From positions 62,001 through 126,000 of the forward strand of contig CAYQDM010000005.1 in NCBI GenBank assembly GCA_964416305.1: a DNA stretch of 64,000 nucleotides. Reading direction: 5' to 3'. The notes beneath the pieces are model-generated. The model was not told the DNA's origin and did not search any database. It worked only from the letters and a program-made list of their open reading frames with translations. Below are positions 1 to 9,192 of the stretch, piece by piece; within the stretch, counting starts at the first letter, position 1, and each line of letters opens with the position of its first letter. The translations under genes were made by a program, and so were the position numbers. Source of the DNA: Acidaminobacter sp964416305 (GTDB lineage: Bacteria; Bacillota; Clostridia; Peptostreptococcales; Acidaminobacteraceae).

Positions 1-638
1 GTACGCGGGGTCATGACATCTCCAACCTGAGAGTCACCAAACTCAAATACGTTGTAAATCATTTTCTTTTCATCGACCTCAAGCACACCTTCTTCATGGC
101 TGACCGTCACCATGGTCTTGAGCTCTTCCTCTGTAATGAACGGCCGGTCTTTGTCAGGGCTTCCGCCCATCATCTTGATCAAAAGTCCGGTCACAAACAT
201 TATGGCTGTCAGAACCGGCGTCAGAAGCACCATGAGAATGGAAATAGGTGCAGCGACTTTAAGCGCGATTTGTTCGGAGCGCTCCGAAGCGATCGACTTT
301 GGCGTAATTTCACCGAAGATCAAAACGAGCAGCGTCATGACCCCCGTCGAGATCCCAATCCCTTTGACAGGGCCAAAAAGCGTTATGGCTATTGAAGTAG
401 CCAATGCAGATGAGGCTATGTTGACTATGTTATTGCCGACCAGTATGGCACCCAGCATATGACTTGGAGATTTTAAAAGTCGGGAAACACGTTCCGCGCC
501 TTTTACATTTTCTTCCAACATATGTCTGAGTCTGATTTTGCTGAGTGACATCAGCGCCGTCTCCGAGGCAGAGAAAAATGCCGACATCATTAAAAGTACA
601 ATCAGTAAAATACTCTGCCATAAGTCACTAGGTTCCAA
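1..638 (-). CDS. CNNM/hemolysin C-type transporter, 3'-truncated by window edge
   Basis: The first 212 codons of a CNNM (DUF21) plus CBS-domain membrane protein are present; the rest lies outside the window. The start is a TTG at 638 preceded by GGAGTG on the minus strand. The N-terminus is a hydrophobic segment followed by FFSASETALMSLS, the hallmark of the DUF21 fold. The GAILVGNNIVNIASSALAT and FGEITPKSIA motifs follow, and then the EEELKTMV linker that leads into the CBS pair near residue 165. Family members (CorC/YhdP/MpfA-like) sit in the cytoplasmic membrane and are linked to Mg2+ efflux or Co resistance; the old name hemolysin is misleading. It is separated from metK by a terminator and has its own predicted promoter. 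The family is clear; the transported ion is inference. Confidence 0.9.
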   Translation of the reverse strand, partial: MEPSDLWQSILLIVLLMMSAFFSASETALMSLSKIRLRHMLEENVKGAERVSRLLKSPSHMLGAILVGNNIVNIASSALATSIAITLFGPVKGIGISTGVMTLLVLIFGEITPKSIASERSEQIALKVAAPISILMVLLTPVLTAIMFVTGLLIKMMGGSPDKDRPFITEEELKTMVTVSHEEGVLEVDEKKMIYNVFEFGDSQVGDVMTPR

Positions 639-678
639 TTCAATCACACTCCAAAATTTTGTTAGTTGCTTAAATTGC

Positions 679-706
679 ATTATAGCATAATTTAGGTTTT
701 TTTCAA
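679..706 (-). promoter_or_regulatory. Sigma-A-type promoter of the CNNM gene
   Basis: On the minus strand TTGAAA (706-701) and TATAAT (684-679) are separated by 16 bases, about 40 bases upstream of the TTG start at 638. The -35 box overlaps the T-tract of the metK terminator, so transcription is stopped and restarted within a few bases. Confidence 0.7.
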
Positions 707-741
707 AAAAAGAGTCCTAAATCACAAGAGATTCAGGACCC
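705..741 (-). terminator. Rho-independent terminator of metK
   Basis: An 11-bp stem (731-741 with 712-722, two G-T pairs, loop of 8) is followed on the minus strand by seven T. It lies 37 bases after the metK stop codon. Confidence 0.85.
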
Positions 742-777
742 TAAGTCAGCATATTAAGCTTTCTACATAAGGACTTA

Positions 778-1965
778 TTATTTAAAGGCTTCTTCCTTTA
801 AAATTGCCGCTTTGTCCGTACGCTCCCAAGGAATGTCGAGATCCGTCCGGCCAAAGTGACCATAGGCCGCTACCTGACGGAAGATTGGACGTCTCAGATC
901 GAGATCTCGAATGATGGCTGCCGGACGCAAGTCAAAGTGCTTGTTAACCAGTTCAAGAATCTTTTCCTCAGCCACCTTGCCGGTTCCAAAGGTCTCAACA
1001 AGTACAGAGACCGGCCTTGCGACACCAATGGCATACGCGAGTTCAATTTCACACTTGTCTGCAAGTCCAGCTGCTACGATGTTTTTGGCAACATAGCGTG
1101 CAGCATAAGTCGCAGAGCGGTCAACTTTTGTAGGATCCTTGCCGGAGAATGCGCCGCCGCCGTGACGTGAATACCCGCCGTAGGTGTCTACAATGATCTT
1201 TCTTCCCGTTAAACCGGAATCGCCCTGAGGTCCGCCCACGACAAAACGTCCAGTCGGATTGATGTAGTATTTGGTCTCTTCGTCAAGCAGCGCTTCAGGC
1301 ACGACATGGCCAATAACATACTGCTTCAGGTCCGTCTCAATCTGTTCTCTGTCAACATCCGGACTGTGCTGGGTCGAAATGACAATGGTATCAATCCGAA
1401 CCGGCGTATCCCCATGGTACTCAACCGTCACCTGAGTTTTTCCATCCGGACGGAGATAGTCGAGAACACCCTTTTTACGGACCTCAGTCAATCTCCGCGC
1501 CAGCTTGTGAGCCAACGAAATAGGGAGCGGCATCAACTCAGGGGTTTCGTTGCAGGCATAACCAAACATTAATCCCTGGTCTCCCGCACCAATCGCTTCG
1601 ATCTCGTCAGTCATTTGGCCGCTGCGATGCTCCAGCGCATCATCCACGCCCATGGCAATGTCCGCGGACTGCTCGTCAATAGAAGTGATCACCGCGCAAG
1701 TGTCCGCGTCAAAACCGTACTTCGCGCGTGTGTAACCAATGTCCTTGATAATGTCCCGTACCGTCTTCGGAATGTCGACATAGCAGCTCGTCGTAATTTC
1801 GCCCATAACAAGCACGAGACCTGTCGTTACAGCAGTTTCACATGCGACGCGCGCTTTTGGGTCGTTGGCGAGAATGGCGTCAAGAATGCCGTCAGAAATC
1901 TGGTCGCAGATCTTATCCGGATGTCCTTCTGTAACACTCTCAGAAGTAAAGAGTCTTTTTTTCAC
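778..1965 (-). CDS. metK: S-adenosylmethionine synthetase
   Basis: Makes S-adenosylmethionine from methionine and ATP in the cytosol. The N-terminal TSESVTEGHPDKICDQ motif binds ATP and Mg2+. The internal GAGDQGLMFGYA motif and the glycine-rich GGGAFSGKDPTKVDRS loop are both present, and the C-terminus contains DIPWER. An upstream ATG in frame would give 404 residues, but AGGAGG lies nine bases before a GTG at 1965. That start gives 395 residues beginning with KKRLFTSES, the usual family length. The gene is transcribed alone, from a promoter at about 2310-2338, through a SAM-I riboswitch and an intrinsic terminator, so high SAM should shut it off. Nothing is unusual in the protein. Confidence 0.97.
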   Translation of the reverse strand: MKKRLFTSESVTEGHPDKICDQISDGILDAILANDPKARVACETAVTTGLVLVMGEITTSCYVDIPKTVRDIIKDIGYTRAKYGFDADTCAVITSIDEQSADIAMGVDDALEHRSGQMTDEIEAIGAGDQGLMFGYACNETPELMPLPISLAHKLARRLTEVRKKGVLDYLRPDGKTQVTVEYHGDTPVRIDTIVISTQHSPDVDREQIETDLKQYVIGHVVPEALLDEETKYYINPTGRFVVGGPQGDSGLTGRKIIVDTYGGYSRHGGGAFSGKDPTKVDRSATYAARYVAKNIVAAGLADKCEIELAYAIGVARPVSVLVETFGTGKVAEEKILELVNKHFDLRPAAIIRDLDLRRPIFRQVAAYGHFGRTDLDIPWERTDKAAILKEEAFK

Positions 1966-2080
1966 TTTTTCATGCCTCCTGAATTTCATCAATTTGTGTA
2001 ATGTCTCATGCAGGACCCCAAAAGGCCTCTGCCGATGGTCTCAGTTCCGCAGTACAAGTCAGAACCGCCGCCGCGCAAAT

Positions 2081-2109
2081 AAAAAAAGCCCCTTCAGAAA
2101 AGAAGAGGC
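2081..2109 (-). terminator. Riboswitch-controlled intrinsic terminator ahead of metK
   Basis: On the minus strand GCCTCTTC (2109-2102) pairs with GAAGGGGC (2095-2088) over an 8-bp stem with one G-T pair, followed by seven T. It lies about 20 bases after the 3' strand of the SAM-I aptamer and 115 bases before the metK start, the classic position for an S-box expression platform. Confidence 0.85.
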
Positions 2110-2131
2110 ACTTCAGACTACTTAAGCACAC

Positions 2132-2280
2132 CTCATCTCTCAGCCGTCCAAGTCGCGACTGTAGGATTTAGCACCTTTTTACTCAACAAGCTGAAGGTCT
2201 GCATATACAATGCATACTTTCACCGTTCGTACCGGTTGCCGGGTTTCATTGGGCCTATTCCCTCCACCACTCTCAATAAG
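2132..2280 (-). ncRNA. SAM-I (S-box) riboswitch controlling metK
   Basis: Read on the minus strand, the segment contains the conserved S-box core: CTTATT, then GAGAGTGGTGGAGGGA, GGCCC, ATGAAACCCGGCAACC, and the 3' closing strand GATGAG. The P1 helix pairs CTTATT (2280-2275) with GATGAG (2137-2132). This agrees with the SAM-I consensus as I know it, including the GATGAARCC-type kink-turn and pseudoknot region. When bound to SAM, family members stabilise the anti-antiterminator and allow the downstream terminator to form. Confidence 0.95.
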
Positions 2281-2309
2281 GATTCAATTATTTGTTTTTG
2301 ACCATTGAA

Positions 2310-2338
2310 ATTATAGCACAGGCATTATAGGATAGCAA
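2310..2338 (-). promoter_or_regulatory. metK promoter
   Basis: TTGCTA (2338-2333) and TATAAT (2315-2310) are separated by exactly 17 bases on the minus strand. The predicted start of transcription is near 2303, about 20 bases before the SAM-I aptamer. Confidence 0.75.
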
Positions 2339-2436
2339 CCTATTTTTTTAACCCCTATCTTTGTAACCATTTCGTAAGGTCACTGTAATAGGCCACTCCG
2401 GGAAATTTAGTATAATTGGATTGGGAAGGTGATTCT

Positions 2437-5271
2437 ATGCAACCACAATTTATCCGCATTGGGCGAAAATTTGCTACAGCCGCCCTTGCTCTGTCACTTA
2501 TCACCTCGTCAGCCTTTGCTGACTATCAGCTTTATTATCAGAACAAAACAACCGAAACCATTACGAACGGTGTGCAGTACGAGAAGCTTCTGCGTCTGAC
2601 GGATGGAGGCTGGGTCAACGTCAATGTCCTGAAGGTCGATCTGCAAAACCCAACTCTCAAAGTTAAACCTATTTATCCGACACTTTTGTCCGCAAAAGCC
2701 AGTTTATCGAACATCTCAAAATCCTATGACAATCTCATTGGCTCTGTCAACGCTGACTTTTTTGATCCTGCCACGAGCTCGACCCTTGGTCCTATCGTGG
2801 ACGAAGGCACCTTGATTACAACGCCGAATGGCGATACACGTTTTGCCGCGCTCAATATAACGGATTATGGTGTACCGTTCATTGACCACTGGGCTGACTA
2901 TGAGATGAGCCTTTCAAATGGCAGCTACACCATGTCACTGAATTACATCAACAAGCCATACCTCAACTACGACCGCGCCATACTCTTCGATTCAAACTGG
3001 GCGGCAAAGTCCTTCGGCAAGACAGCGAATGTCGCCATTCTGGAAATGTACGTCGAAAACGGTATTGTCAGAGGCTTCCAAGAGAATGGTAACCCTTATC
3101 CGCTCACGGAAAATGCTTTTGTCGTCGCTGCTGTAGGCTCCAAAATCAAAGAGATGCGCGACAATTTCCACGTCGGTGACACAGTTGAGCTCGACTACAG
3201 CGATTCATTGAAAAGTATCGATTTTACCATAGGCGGTGGTTCCGTCATGGTGAAGGACGGAAAACCCGTCAGCACCTATACATTGAATATCGCCGGTCAA
3301 CATCCAAGAACTGCTGCCGGCATCACAAAGGATAAACAACAGTTGATCCTGCTCACAGTTGACGGCCGAACCAATAATTTCAGAGGACTGACCCAACCCG
3401 AACTCTCACAGCTCCTGATTGAGCTTGGCGCCTATGACGCTATCAACTTTGACGGCGGCGGTTCAACAACTATGGTCGTTCGTCCAATTGGCTCCACCGA
3501 CCTCGATGTGGTCAATACCCCTTCTGACGGCGCGGAGCGAAGAGTACACAACGGCATTGGTGTGATCAGCACTGCTGAAGGCGGCACGTTGGATCTGATT
3601 ATTTTGGAAGCCGCTCAGTCCGGTATTTTTGTCAATGCCCCGCTCGAGCTGACTTTGAAAGGCATTGACGCCAACCGAAGCCCTGTCGAGATCGATCCGG
3701 CGCAGATCAGTTGGTCGGCTGCAGGCGTCAGCGGCAGCTTTACCGAAAACGGCTTTGTACCTTCTACTTCAGGTAAAGGCGTCATCACAGCAAGTTACGG
3801 CGGGCTGACTGCTTCAAAGACCATTGAGGTCTATAAAGACGCGGTGGATCTAATCATAAAGCCCTCTTCTCTCCAATTGAAACTTGGGGAAACCGGAAGC
3901 TTCAAATTGTTCGCCCTTGATGCGACCGGGCATCAAGCCGAACTTCCAACGAATTTCGCGACTTGGACCATTCCGGATCAATTGATCGCATTGAATTCTG
4001 ACGGCAGTTTCACAGCGGGAGTCAATCCCGGCAAGGGCGTGATTTCCGCCGAATACAATGGTATCAAAAAGCATTTGCCAATTGCGGTCGGAGAGTCACA
4101 TACGGTCTTATTTGACTTTGAGCAGCCATCGGCAACTTTCCTGGGGTATCCTCAAGAGGTGACAGGAAGTTTTGTACCGCTTAAATTCAGTCCTAACGGC
4201 TCTATGGGCGGGCGGCTGATCTTCGACTTCACGAAGACGGAAGCGACAAGAGCAGCTTATATCATGCTGGGCGAAACCGGCGTCACCCTTCCTGAAGTCC
4301 CTGACAAGCTCGGTTTGTGGGTCTTTGGCAACTATGGCTACGAGCATATGCTTAAGGCGAAATTGGTGGACGCAGACGGCAAGGCAGTCAATATTGAATT
4401 CGCACCAAGCATCAACTGGGAAGGCTGGAAGTTCGTTGAAGCAGCTTATCCCAACGACTTAAAAGCACCTGTCAAAGTGGAGCGCATCTATGTGGCTGAG
4501 GATAATCCGGCCAGAAAAGACCGCGGTGTTATCGTTATTGACCAACTGGTATCAATTAAGAAGAACGCCCTGCAGGTCAATCTCCCGGATGATGTGACCA
4601 AGCTGCCGAAACTCGAGTCACAAAAGATCAATACAAGCGGCGGCACAACACTTCTTGTCTATGGTGGGTTTGAAGCCGGCACACGTCTGAACGGCATTGC
4701 CGGTTCTACGACAAATACGACCTATCTCAATTACGTCAACGCAGCGACACAGCTTAACAGGTCCTCGAAAACATATTTTGCAGGCCCAATCGATGCTATG
4801 CTCGGCAACCTCATGGGTACCGAAGTTGTGGCTTCCGGCTACAGCGAATTCATCTCAGATCAGGTTGCCGTAGTCACCTTAAATGTTAAAAACAAGTCGA
4901 TCATCAAATCAAACGCCAAGCAGTGGCAGTCCTTCCTGACACGCACAAACGCCATGATCGCAGGAAGCGGCGAAAAATCCCTCATGATCGTCACCAACTC
5001 TACCCTTGAGTTCTCAGATAAACTCGAAGAAACTCTCTTCTACGAAAAACTCGAGCAGCTGTACAACAAGGGGATTCGAACGACGATCTTCAGCGGCGGG
5101 GCTTCCAAAGATCCAGACCTTCGTCTGACGCGTTATGCCAGCGTTGTCGACGTCCAGTCGCTGACGCCTTCCAGCACCTTTGATCTGAAAACGGGTGCCA
5201 AAGCAGTCGCCGTCAACCTGAAGGATGGCGCGATCACTTATCAGCTCAGGACCGTTTCATTAAAGAAATAA
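2437..5271 (+). CDS. Secreted phosphodiester glycosidase (NAGPA-like) protein with Ig-like domains
   Basis: A 944-residue exported protein. The ATG at 2437 has GGGAAGGTGA just upstream; an in-frame TTG at 2416 has no ribosome binding site. Residues 1-29 form a signal peptide ending SSAFA. Residues about 80-390 match the NAGPA (DUF2233) phosphodiester glycosidase fold, with SVNADFFDP, the INFDGGGSTTM loop and ERRVHNGIGVIS. Two bacterial Ig-like segments follow (about 395-470 and 480-560), then a beta-rich, possibly carbohydrate-binding region. The last 230 residues start LLVYGGFEAGTRLNG and vaguely recall a calcineurin-like phosphoesterase, but I cannot see metal ligands. Family members cleave sugar-phosphodiester bonds and are often wall-associated; the substrate here is unknown. 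A TATAAT at 2411-2416 could be a -10 box, but no good -35 is visible. Confidence 0.85.
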   Translation: MQPQFIRIGRKFATAALALSLITSSAFADYQLYYQNKTTETITNGVQYEKLLRLTDGGWVNVNVLKVDLQNPTLKVKPIYPTLLSAKASLSNISKSYDNLIGSVNADFFDPATSSTLGPIVDEGTLITTPNGDTRFAALNITDYGVPFIDHWADYEMSLSNGSYTMSLNYINKPYLNYDRAILFDSNWAAKSFGKTANVAILEMYVENGIVRGFQENGNPYPLTENAFVVAAVGSKIKEMRDNFHVGDTVELDYSDSLKSIDFTIGGGSVMVKDGKPVSTYTLNIAGQHPRTAAGITKDKQQLILLTVDGRTNNFRGLTQPELSQLLIELGAYDAINFDGGGSTTMVVRPIGSTDLDVVNTPSDGAERRVHNGIGVISTAEGGTLDLIILEAAQSGIFVNAPLELTLKGIDANRSPVEIDPAQISWSAAGVSGSFTENGFVPSTSGKGVITASYGGLTASKTIEVYKDAVDLIIKPSSLQLKLGETGSFKLFALDATGHQAELPTNFATWTIPDQLIALNSDGSFTAGVNPGKGVISAEYNGIKKHLPIAVGESHTVLFDFEQPSATFLGYPQEVTGSFVPLKFSPNGSMGGRLIFDFTKTEATRAAYIMLGETGVTLPEVPDKLGLWVFGNYGYEHMLKAKLVDADGKAVNIEFAPSINWEGWKFVEAAYPNDLKAPVKVERIYVAEDNPARKDRGVIVIDQLVSIKKNALQVNLPDDVTKLPKLESQKINTSGGTTLLVYGGFEAGTRLNGIAGSTTNTTYLNYVNAATQLNRSSKTYFAGPIDAMLGNLMGTEVVASGYSEFISDQVAVVTLNVKNKSIIKSNAKQWQSFLTRTNAMIAGSGEKSLMIVTNSTLEFSDKLEETLFYEKLEQLYNKGIRTTIFSGGASKDPDLRLTRYASVVDVQSLTPSSTFDLKTGAKAVAVNLKDGAITYQLRTVSLKK

Positions 5272-5284
5272 GCATTCAAAAAAC

Positions 5285-5334
5285 ACAGCCGTGAAATTGG
5301 CGATTCTCCAATTTCACGGCTGTATACTTTTTTT
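5285..5334. terminator. Bidirectional intrinsic terminator between convergent genes
   Basis: A perfect 16-bp inverted repeat (5285-5300 and 5308-5323) has a 7-base loop. It is followed by a T-tract on the plus strand (5328-5334) and by six T on the minus strand. It ends both the plus-strand glycosidase gene and the minus-strand AEC transporter operon. Confidence 0.92.
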
Positions 5335-5347
5335 GTTAACACTTTGC

Positions 5348-6262
5348 TTAAGCTGCGAGCAGCGCAACGAACAATGGAATGGTCGCGATTGACAGAAGTG
5401 TCGAAATAAAGATCGCACGACTCGCAAGTTGATAATCACTGCCGTACTGAGCCGCTATAACGGCTGAATTAGCCGCAGCGGGCATGGCAGATATAACGAC
5501 AGGGACCCCGAGCAGAAGGCCATCAAAGCCCAAGGTCGTAAGTACCAGATAGACGCAGACGGGCATGATCAGCAGACGCAGAACGGAAAAAGCGTAGACC
5601 TTCCAGTCCATGGTCAACTGTTTAAAATCGCTGTCCGCCAAAATAAATCCAATGAACATCATAGACAGCGGTGTTGTCATGGAGCCCACCAAAGCCAGCG
5701 CATCAAAAATTGGAGCCGGCAGATCCACCGACAGCAGAAACAGGATAAAGCCGGTCACAATGGCAACCAGACTGGCATTGATATGAAACCTCTTCGAGTG
5801 AGAACCCGCTGAATCTGTATGGCGTTTCAACACATGTACGCCATGCGTCCACACCAGAAATGAGAACGGCAGGTTGTAGATCGCCGCATAAAAGACACCC
5901 TGAGAACCATAGATCAGATCTATGACCGGGTATCCCATGTACCCAAAATTCGAGAACAAAATTATATACTCATAGACATCCATGGCTTTACCGTCCACTT
6001 TCAGAAGCCAGGTCGCCGGTTTGACCATGAGAATGCCAAACACATAAACCGAGAGAGAGATGACGATAAAAATCGCGCTGCTCTTCAGAACAGAGGGAGA
6101 AAACTCCATATTCATGGAAGTGATCAAGAACGCCGGCAGCGTGACATTGAGGACCAGACTGCCCACTTCCCGAATCACGTCATCTGTGACGACTCTGAGC
6201 CGTTTGACGACTGCACCAATTACTATGAGCAAAAATATGACAAAGACTTGCTGCAGTACCAT
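5348..6262 (-). CDS. AEC-family (auxin efflux carrier-like) transporter
   Basis: A 304-residue integral membrane protein with about ten hydrophobic segments in two five-helix halves, including VIGAVVKRLRVVTDDV after helix 1, the family's conserved loop. The family (MdcF, YfdV and relatives) exports or exchanges small carboxylates or amino-acid derivatives; the substrate cannot be read from the sequence. The ATG at 6262 has GGAG eight bases upstream; an in-frame TTG two codons earlier is less well placed. It is last in a minus-strand run that begins at the PhzF-like gene and ends in the bidirectional terminator. About 50 bases separate it from the unknown gene upstream, so it is probably co-transcribed. 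Confidence 0.88.
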   Translation of the reverse strand: MVLQQVFVIFLLIVIGAVVKRLRVVTDDVIREVGSLVLNVTLPAFLITSMNMEFSPSVLKSSAIFIVISLSVYVFGILMVKPATWLLKVDGKAMDVYEYIILFSNFGYMGYPVIDLIYGSQGVFYAAIYNLPFSFLVWTHGVHVLKRHTDSAGSHSKRFHINASLVAIVTGFILFLLSVDLPAPIFDALALVGSMTTPLSMMFIGFILADSDFKQLTMDWKVYAFSVLRLLIMPVCVYLVLTTLGFDGLLLGVPVVISAMPAAANSAVIAAQYGSDYQLASRAIFISTLLSIATIPLFVALLAA

Positions 6263-6313
6263 TGGCAACGCTCCTTAGTTGCAAACCTATAAAAGACCGG
6301 ATCCTCAACCGGA

Positions 6314-7465
6314 TTATAAGTATTCAAAAAAATCTGAAATGCCGCTATTGATAAAATCGTATAACAACGGCTGATCCGCAGAAAATTCGCCCACTTTGGA
6401 CAGATAGTGGCTAAGGTGACCATCGGCAAAACGCTTTTCAATTGTATTCAGCGTTTCCTGGTCAAATGCCGCAACCAGCAATTGGTGGGACTCGGTTACA
6501 AAATAATTGGCAAAGACATCCCCATTCAAATAATAGATCCATTCTGACACGTGGGCATTATCATGATTGAATTCGGTGAAGAGATCCCCCGCCAGGTAAC
6601 TGTTGGGCATGAGTTCGGGCATGGACGACTCAAACTCGGGCAAAAATGCCGGATCGAGTATGCTGTAGAGGGTGATGTATTCTGTCTTGCGCAGCATAAA
6701 GGACGCCTCCACCGGGGATACAGCCAACTGGTGCTTGAGCTCACAACTGCCAATCCACCGGTGTGGATGGTCCGGCAGATCGTTGTGAAAGACAAGATCG
6801 AAGATGCGGACAAAATAGCCATTTTCGTTTTCGATCAGCGCTTCACAGCGGAATTGTCCAGGGGCAGCCCCCTCTTTGACAATATTCTTAAGCAAGGTCG
6901 ACTTTGGACCATCCAGACGCTCATCGAAGACGAGATCCCCAAGGTACAATATACCTTCTGCATCCTGACCGTGAAGCCTCATGAGGTAGTAGTGAAGATG
7001 CTCGCACTCCGAAGCCGGCGACGGGCCTAGACGTTCAAACAGCTGTATGGCTGCTTCTCTCCCCAGCCCGTTCTTCTCATAATCTTGCAGGATAAAGCTG
7101 TACTGAGGCAGAAAATCATAGATGGCGCTCGGAGACTCCGGATCCACCGCATGAGCCGTAGCAACAAGATATGCGAACTCTTCGTAGGTAACTGGTTTAA
7201 AGGCGCCACCCAGACCCCCCGTCATTTCCAGGACCCGCTGCTCAATGCGCTCTTTCTCCAGGGCATCAAACTCGTCATAGGCGTCAATGCCGTAATCTTC
7301 ATAATCCAGATGCAAAAGCTGATACAAAGTTTGTGAACCATCAATCCGCCACCGGGCAACGACGCCTACAACACCCATCAGCCTCGTCGCCGTGGCTTGT
7401 GCGTCTATAAGCTCTGCGCGTTGTGAAAAAGGGCGGGAAAACCGCCCTTCGATTACTTTTCCCAT
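6314..7465 (-). CDS. Unrecognised soluble protein, 383 residues
   Basis: I do not recognise a family. The product is acidic, has no signal peptide or membrane segment, and is rich in aromatic residues. It begins MGKVIEGRFSRPF and has the look of a two-lobed alpha/beta protein. Repeated features are aspartate- and glutamate-rich turns (YEDYGIDAYDEFDALEKERI) and a C-terminal FINSGISDFFEYL. The ATG at 7465 has AAAGGA six bases upstream. An ATG 15 bases earlier lies only four bases after the stop of the phosphohexomutase gene and has no spacing for a ribosome binding site. Its position directly behind the phosphohexomutase gene implies co-transcription, but no functional link is evident. Coding status is well supported by length, start signal and codon pattern. 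Confidence 0.8.
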   Translation of the reverse strand: MGKVIEGRFSRPFSQRAELIDAQATATRLMGVVGVVARWRIDGSQTLYQLLHLDYEDYGIDAYDEFDALEKERIEQRVLEMTGGLGGAFKPVTYEEFAYLVATAHAVDPESPSAIYDFLPQYSFILQDYEKNGLGREAAIQLFERLGPSPASECEHLHYYLMRLHGQDAEGILYLGDLVFDERLDGPKSTLLKNIVKEGAAPGQFRCEALIENENGYFVRIFDLVFHNDLPDHPHRWIGSCELKHQLAVSPVEASFMLRKTEYITLYSILDPAFLPEFESSMPELMPNSYLAGDLFTEFNHDNAHVSEWIYYLNGDVFANYFVTESHQLLVAAFDQETLNTIEKRFADGHLSHYLSKVGEFSADQPLLYDFINSGISDFFEYL

Positions 7466-7484
7466 ATTCTTTCCTTTCATGCGG

Positions 7485-9173
7485 TTAGACGGCAGGCACT
7501 AAGCGGCTCTGCACCTCTTTGGCAACCGCGTCTGCCATGGTCTTCGCTTCCTCACCGGAAGCTGCCACAGACGAGACATAGATTTTAAGTTTTGGCTCTG
7601 TGCCCGATGGTCGAATGGCGAACCAAGTGCCGCCTTCGAGCTCATACTTGACAACATCTGACTTCGGAAGGCCGGTAGTGTCATTTTCAAAGTCAGTAAT
7701 TTTTATAGTTTTGAGGCCGGCAACGACATCCATGCGGTCATTTCTGGCATTTGCCATGATCTGACCGATTTGCGCCATGCCGTCCTTGCCCTCGCGCTTG
7801 AGGTTTACAAGTGTCTCAAAGTGGTAACCATACTCTCTGTAGAGAGCGTCGAGGCGATCCAGCAAGGATTGCTTGCGTTTATAATAGTACATCAGCATTT
7901 CTATGATCCAGACCGTAGAAATGACCGCGTCCTTGTCTCTGACATCTGTTCCGATCAGATAGCCATAGCTTTCTTCATACCCAAAGAGGAACGTTTTGGA
8001 GCCGTCTTCATACTCTCGGATTTTTTCTCCAATAAACTTGAAACCTGTCAGGGTGCTGACCACTTCAATGCCGTGTTTCTTCGCTATAGCTGCGCCAAAG
8101 TCCGAGGTGACGATTGTATCCAGGACAACCGGATTCTTTGGAAACTCGCGCAATTGAGAGATCATGTAATCCAGGAGCAAACCGCCCGTCTGATTGCCTG
8201 TCAGTTTAATGTAACGACCCAGGTCATCCCTGACAACGACGCCCACTCGGTCGCAGTCCGGGTCCGTGGCAATAGCCGCTGAAGCGCCATGCAGTTCGGC
8301 GTAAGCTACCGCGCGCTCGTAAGCTTCCATCTCTTCCGGATTTGGCAGCTTAATGGTGGTGAAATCGCTGTCTTCCTCCATCTGCTCCAGGACAGGAATC
8401 AAACCTTTAAAATTGAGTGCCTCCAGCGCTTTTACGACCGGCCGGCCTCCGGTACCATGAAGCGGTGTGAACACCACTTTAAAGCCTTCAGGAGGATTAC
8501 TGAACATTGAAGGTGTGCAGGTTTTTGATACGACGCCTTCAATGTATGCCTGATCCACGGAGTCCGGCACGATTTCAAGAAGTCCTTTTGCCTTGGCAGC
8601 AGCTTCTTCCATATATGAGACATCTTCAAAAGATTGGACTGCCACAACTTCCTCAATGACTTTGTCCGCCTCTTCAGGCACGAGCTGACAGCCATCTTCC
8701 CCATAGACTTTATAGCCATTGTACTCCGGTGGATTGTGGCTGGCGGTGATGACTATGCCCGCGGATGCGTTGAGAAACCGAACAGCGAAGGAAAGCTCCG
8801 GCGTTGTTCGTACACTTTCATAAACATAGGCTTTGATACCGTTTGCGGCCATGACTAGCGCAGCTTCAAGAGCAAACACTTTGGAAAATCTGCGGGTATC
8901 ATAGGCAATTACAATGGCAGGTTCTGTTCTGGCACCCCGATTGAGAATATACTTGGCAAATCCCTGGGAGGCTTTGCGAATCATGTAGCGATTCATTCGG
9001 TTGGTGCCCGCGCCTATGATGCCTCTCATGCCGCCTGTACCAAATTCAAGGTCTTTATAAAAGCGCTCTTCAATTTCCTTGGCATTGTCCTTAATGGCCA
9101 CAAGTTCCTGTCGAGTGACCTCATCCACATAAGGGCTGTCTAACCAAAGCTGATACATTTTTTGAACGTCCAT
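7485..9173 (-). CDS. pgcA: Phosphoglucomutase/phosphomannomutase (PgcA type)
   Basis: A 562-residue alpha-D-phosphohexomutase that interconverts hexose 1- and 6-phosphates (Glc-1-P/Glc-6-P, possibly Man-P) in the cytosol through a phosphoserine intermediate. The N-terminal FGTGGMRGIIG loop is followed by the catalytic TASHNPPEYNGYK, whose Ser145 is phosphorylated. The Mg2+-binding DPDCDRVG loop lies near residue 305, the sugar-binding GYEESYGYLIG near 405, and the phosphate-binding RPSGTEPKLKIY near the end. Length and motifs match the Bacillus PgcA group rather than PGM1. The ATG at 9173 has a strong AGGAGG. The product Glc-1-P feeds wall and lipid glycosylation. Substrate preference (glucose versus mannose) is not decided by sequence. 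Confidence 0.94.
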   Translation of the reverse strand: MDVQKMYQLWLDSPYVDEVTRQELVAIKDNAKEIEERFYKDLEFGTGGMRGIIGAGTNRMNRYMIRKASQGFAKYILNRGARTEPAIVIAYDTRRFSKVFALEAALVMAANGIKAYVYESVRTTPELSFAVRFLNASAGIVITASHNPPEYNGYKVYGEDGCQLVPEEADKVIEEVVAVQSFEDVSYMEEAAAKAKGLLEIVPDSVDQAYIEGVVSKTCTPSMFSNPPEGFKVVFTPLHGTGGRPVVKALEALNFKGLIPVLEQMEEDSDFTTIKLPNPEEMEAYERAVAYAELHGASAAIATDPDCDRVGVVVRDDLGRYIKLTGNQTGGLLLDYMISQLREFPKNPVVLDTIVTSDFGAAIAKKHGIEVVSTLTGFKFIGEKIREYEDGSKTFLFGYEESYGYLIGTDVRDKDAVISTVWIIEMLMYYYKRKQSLLDRLDALYREYGYHFETLVNLKREGKDGMAQIGQIMANARNDRMDVVAGLKTIKITDFENDTTGLPKSDVVKYELEGGTWFAIRPSGTEPKLKIYVSSVAASGEEAKTMADAVAKEVQSRLVPAV

Positions 9174-9192
9174 GATGATCCCCTCCTAAATG

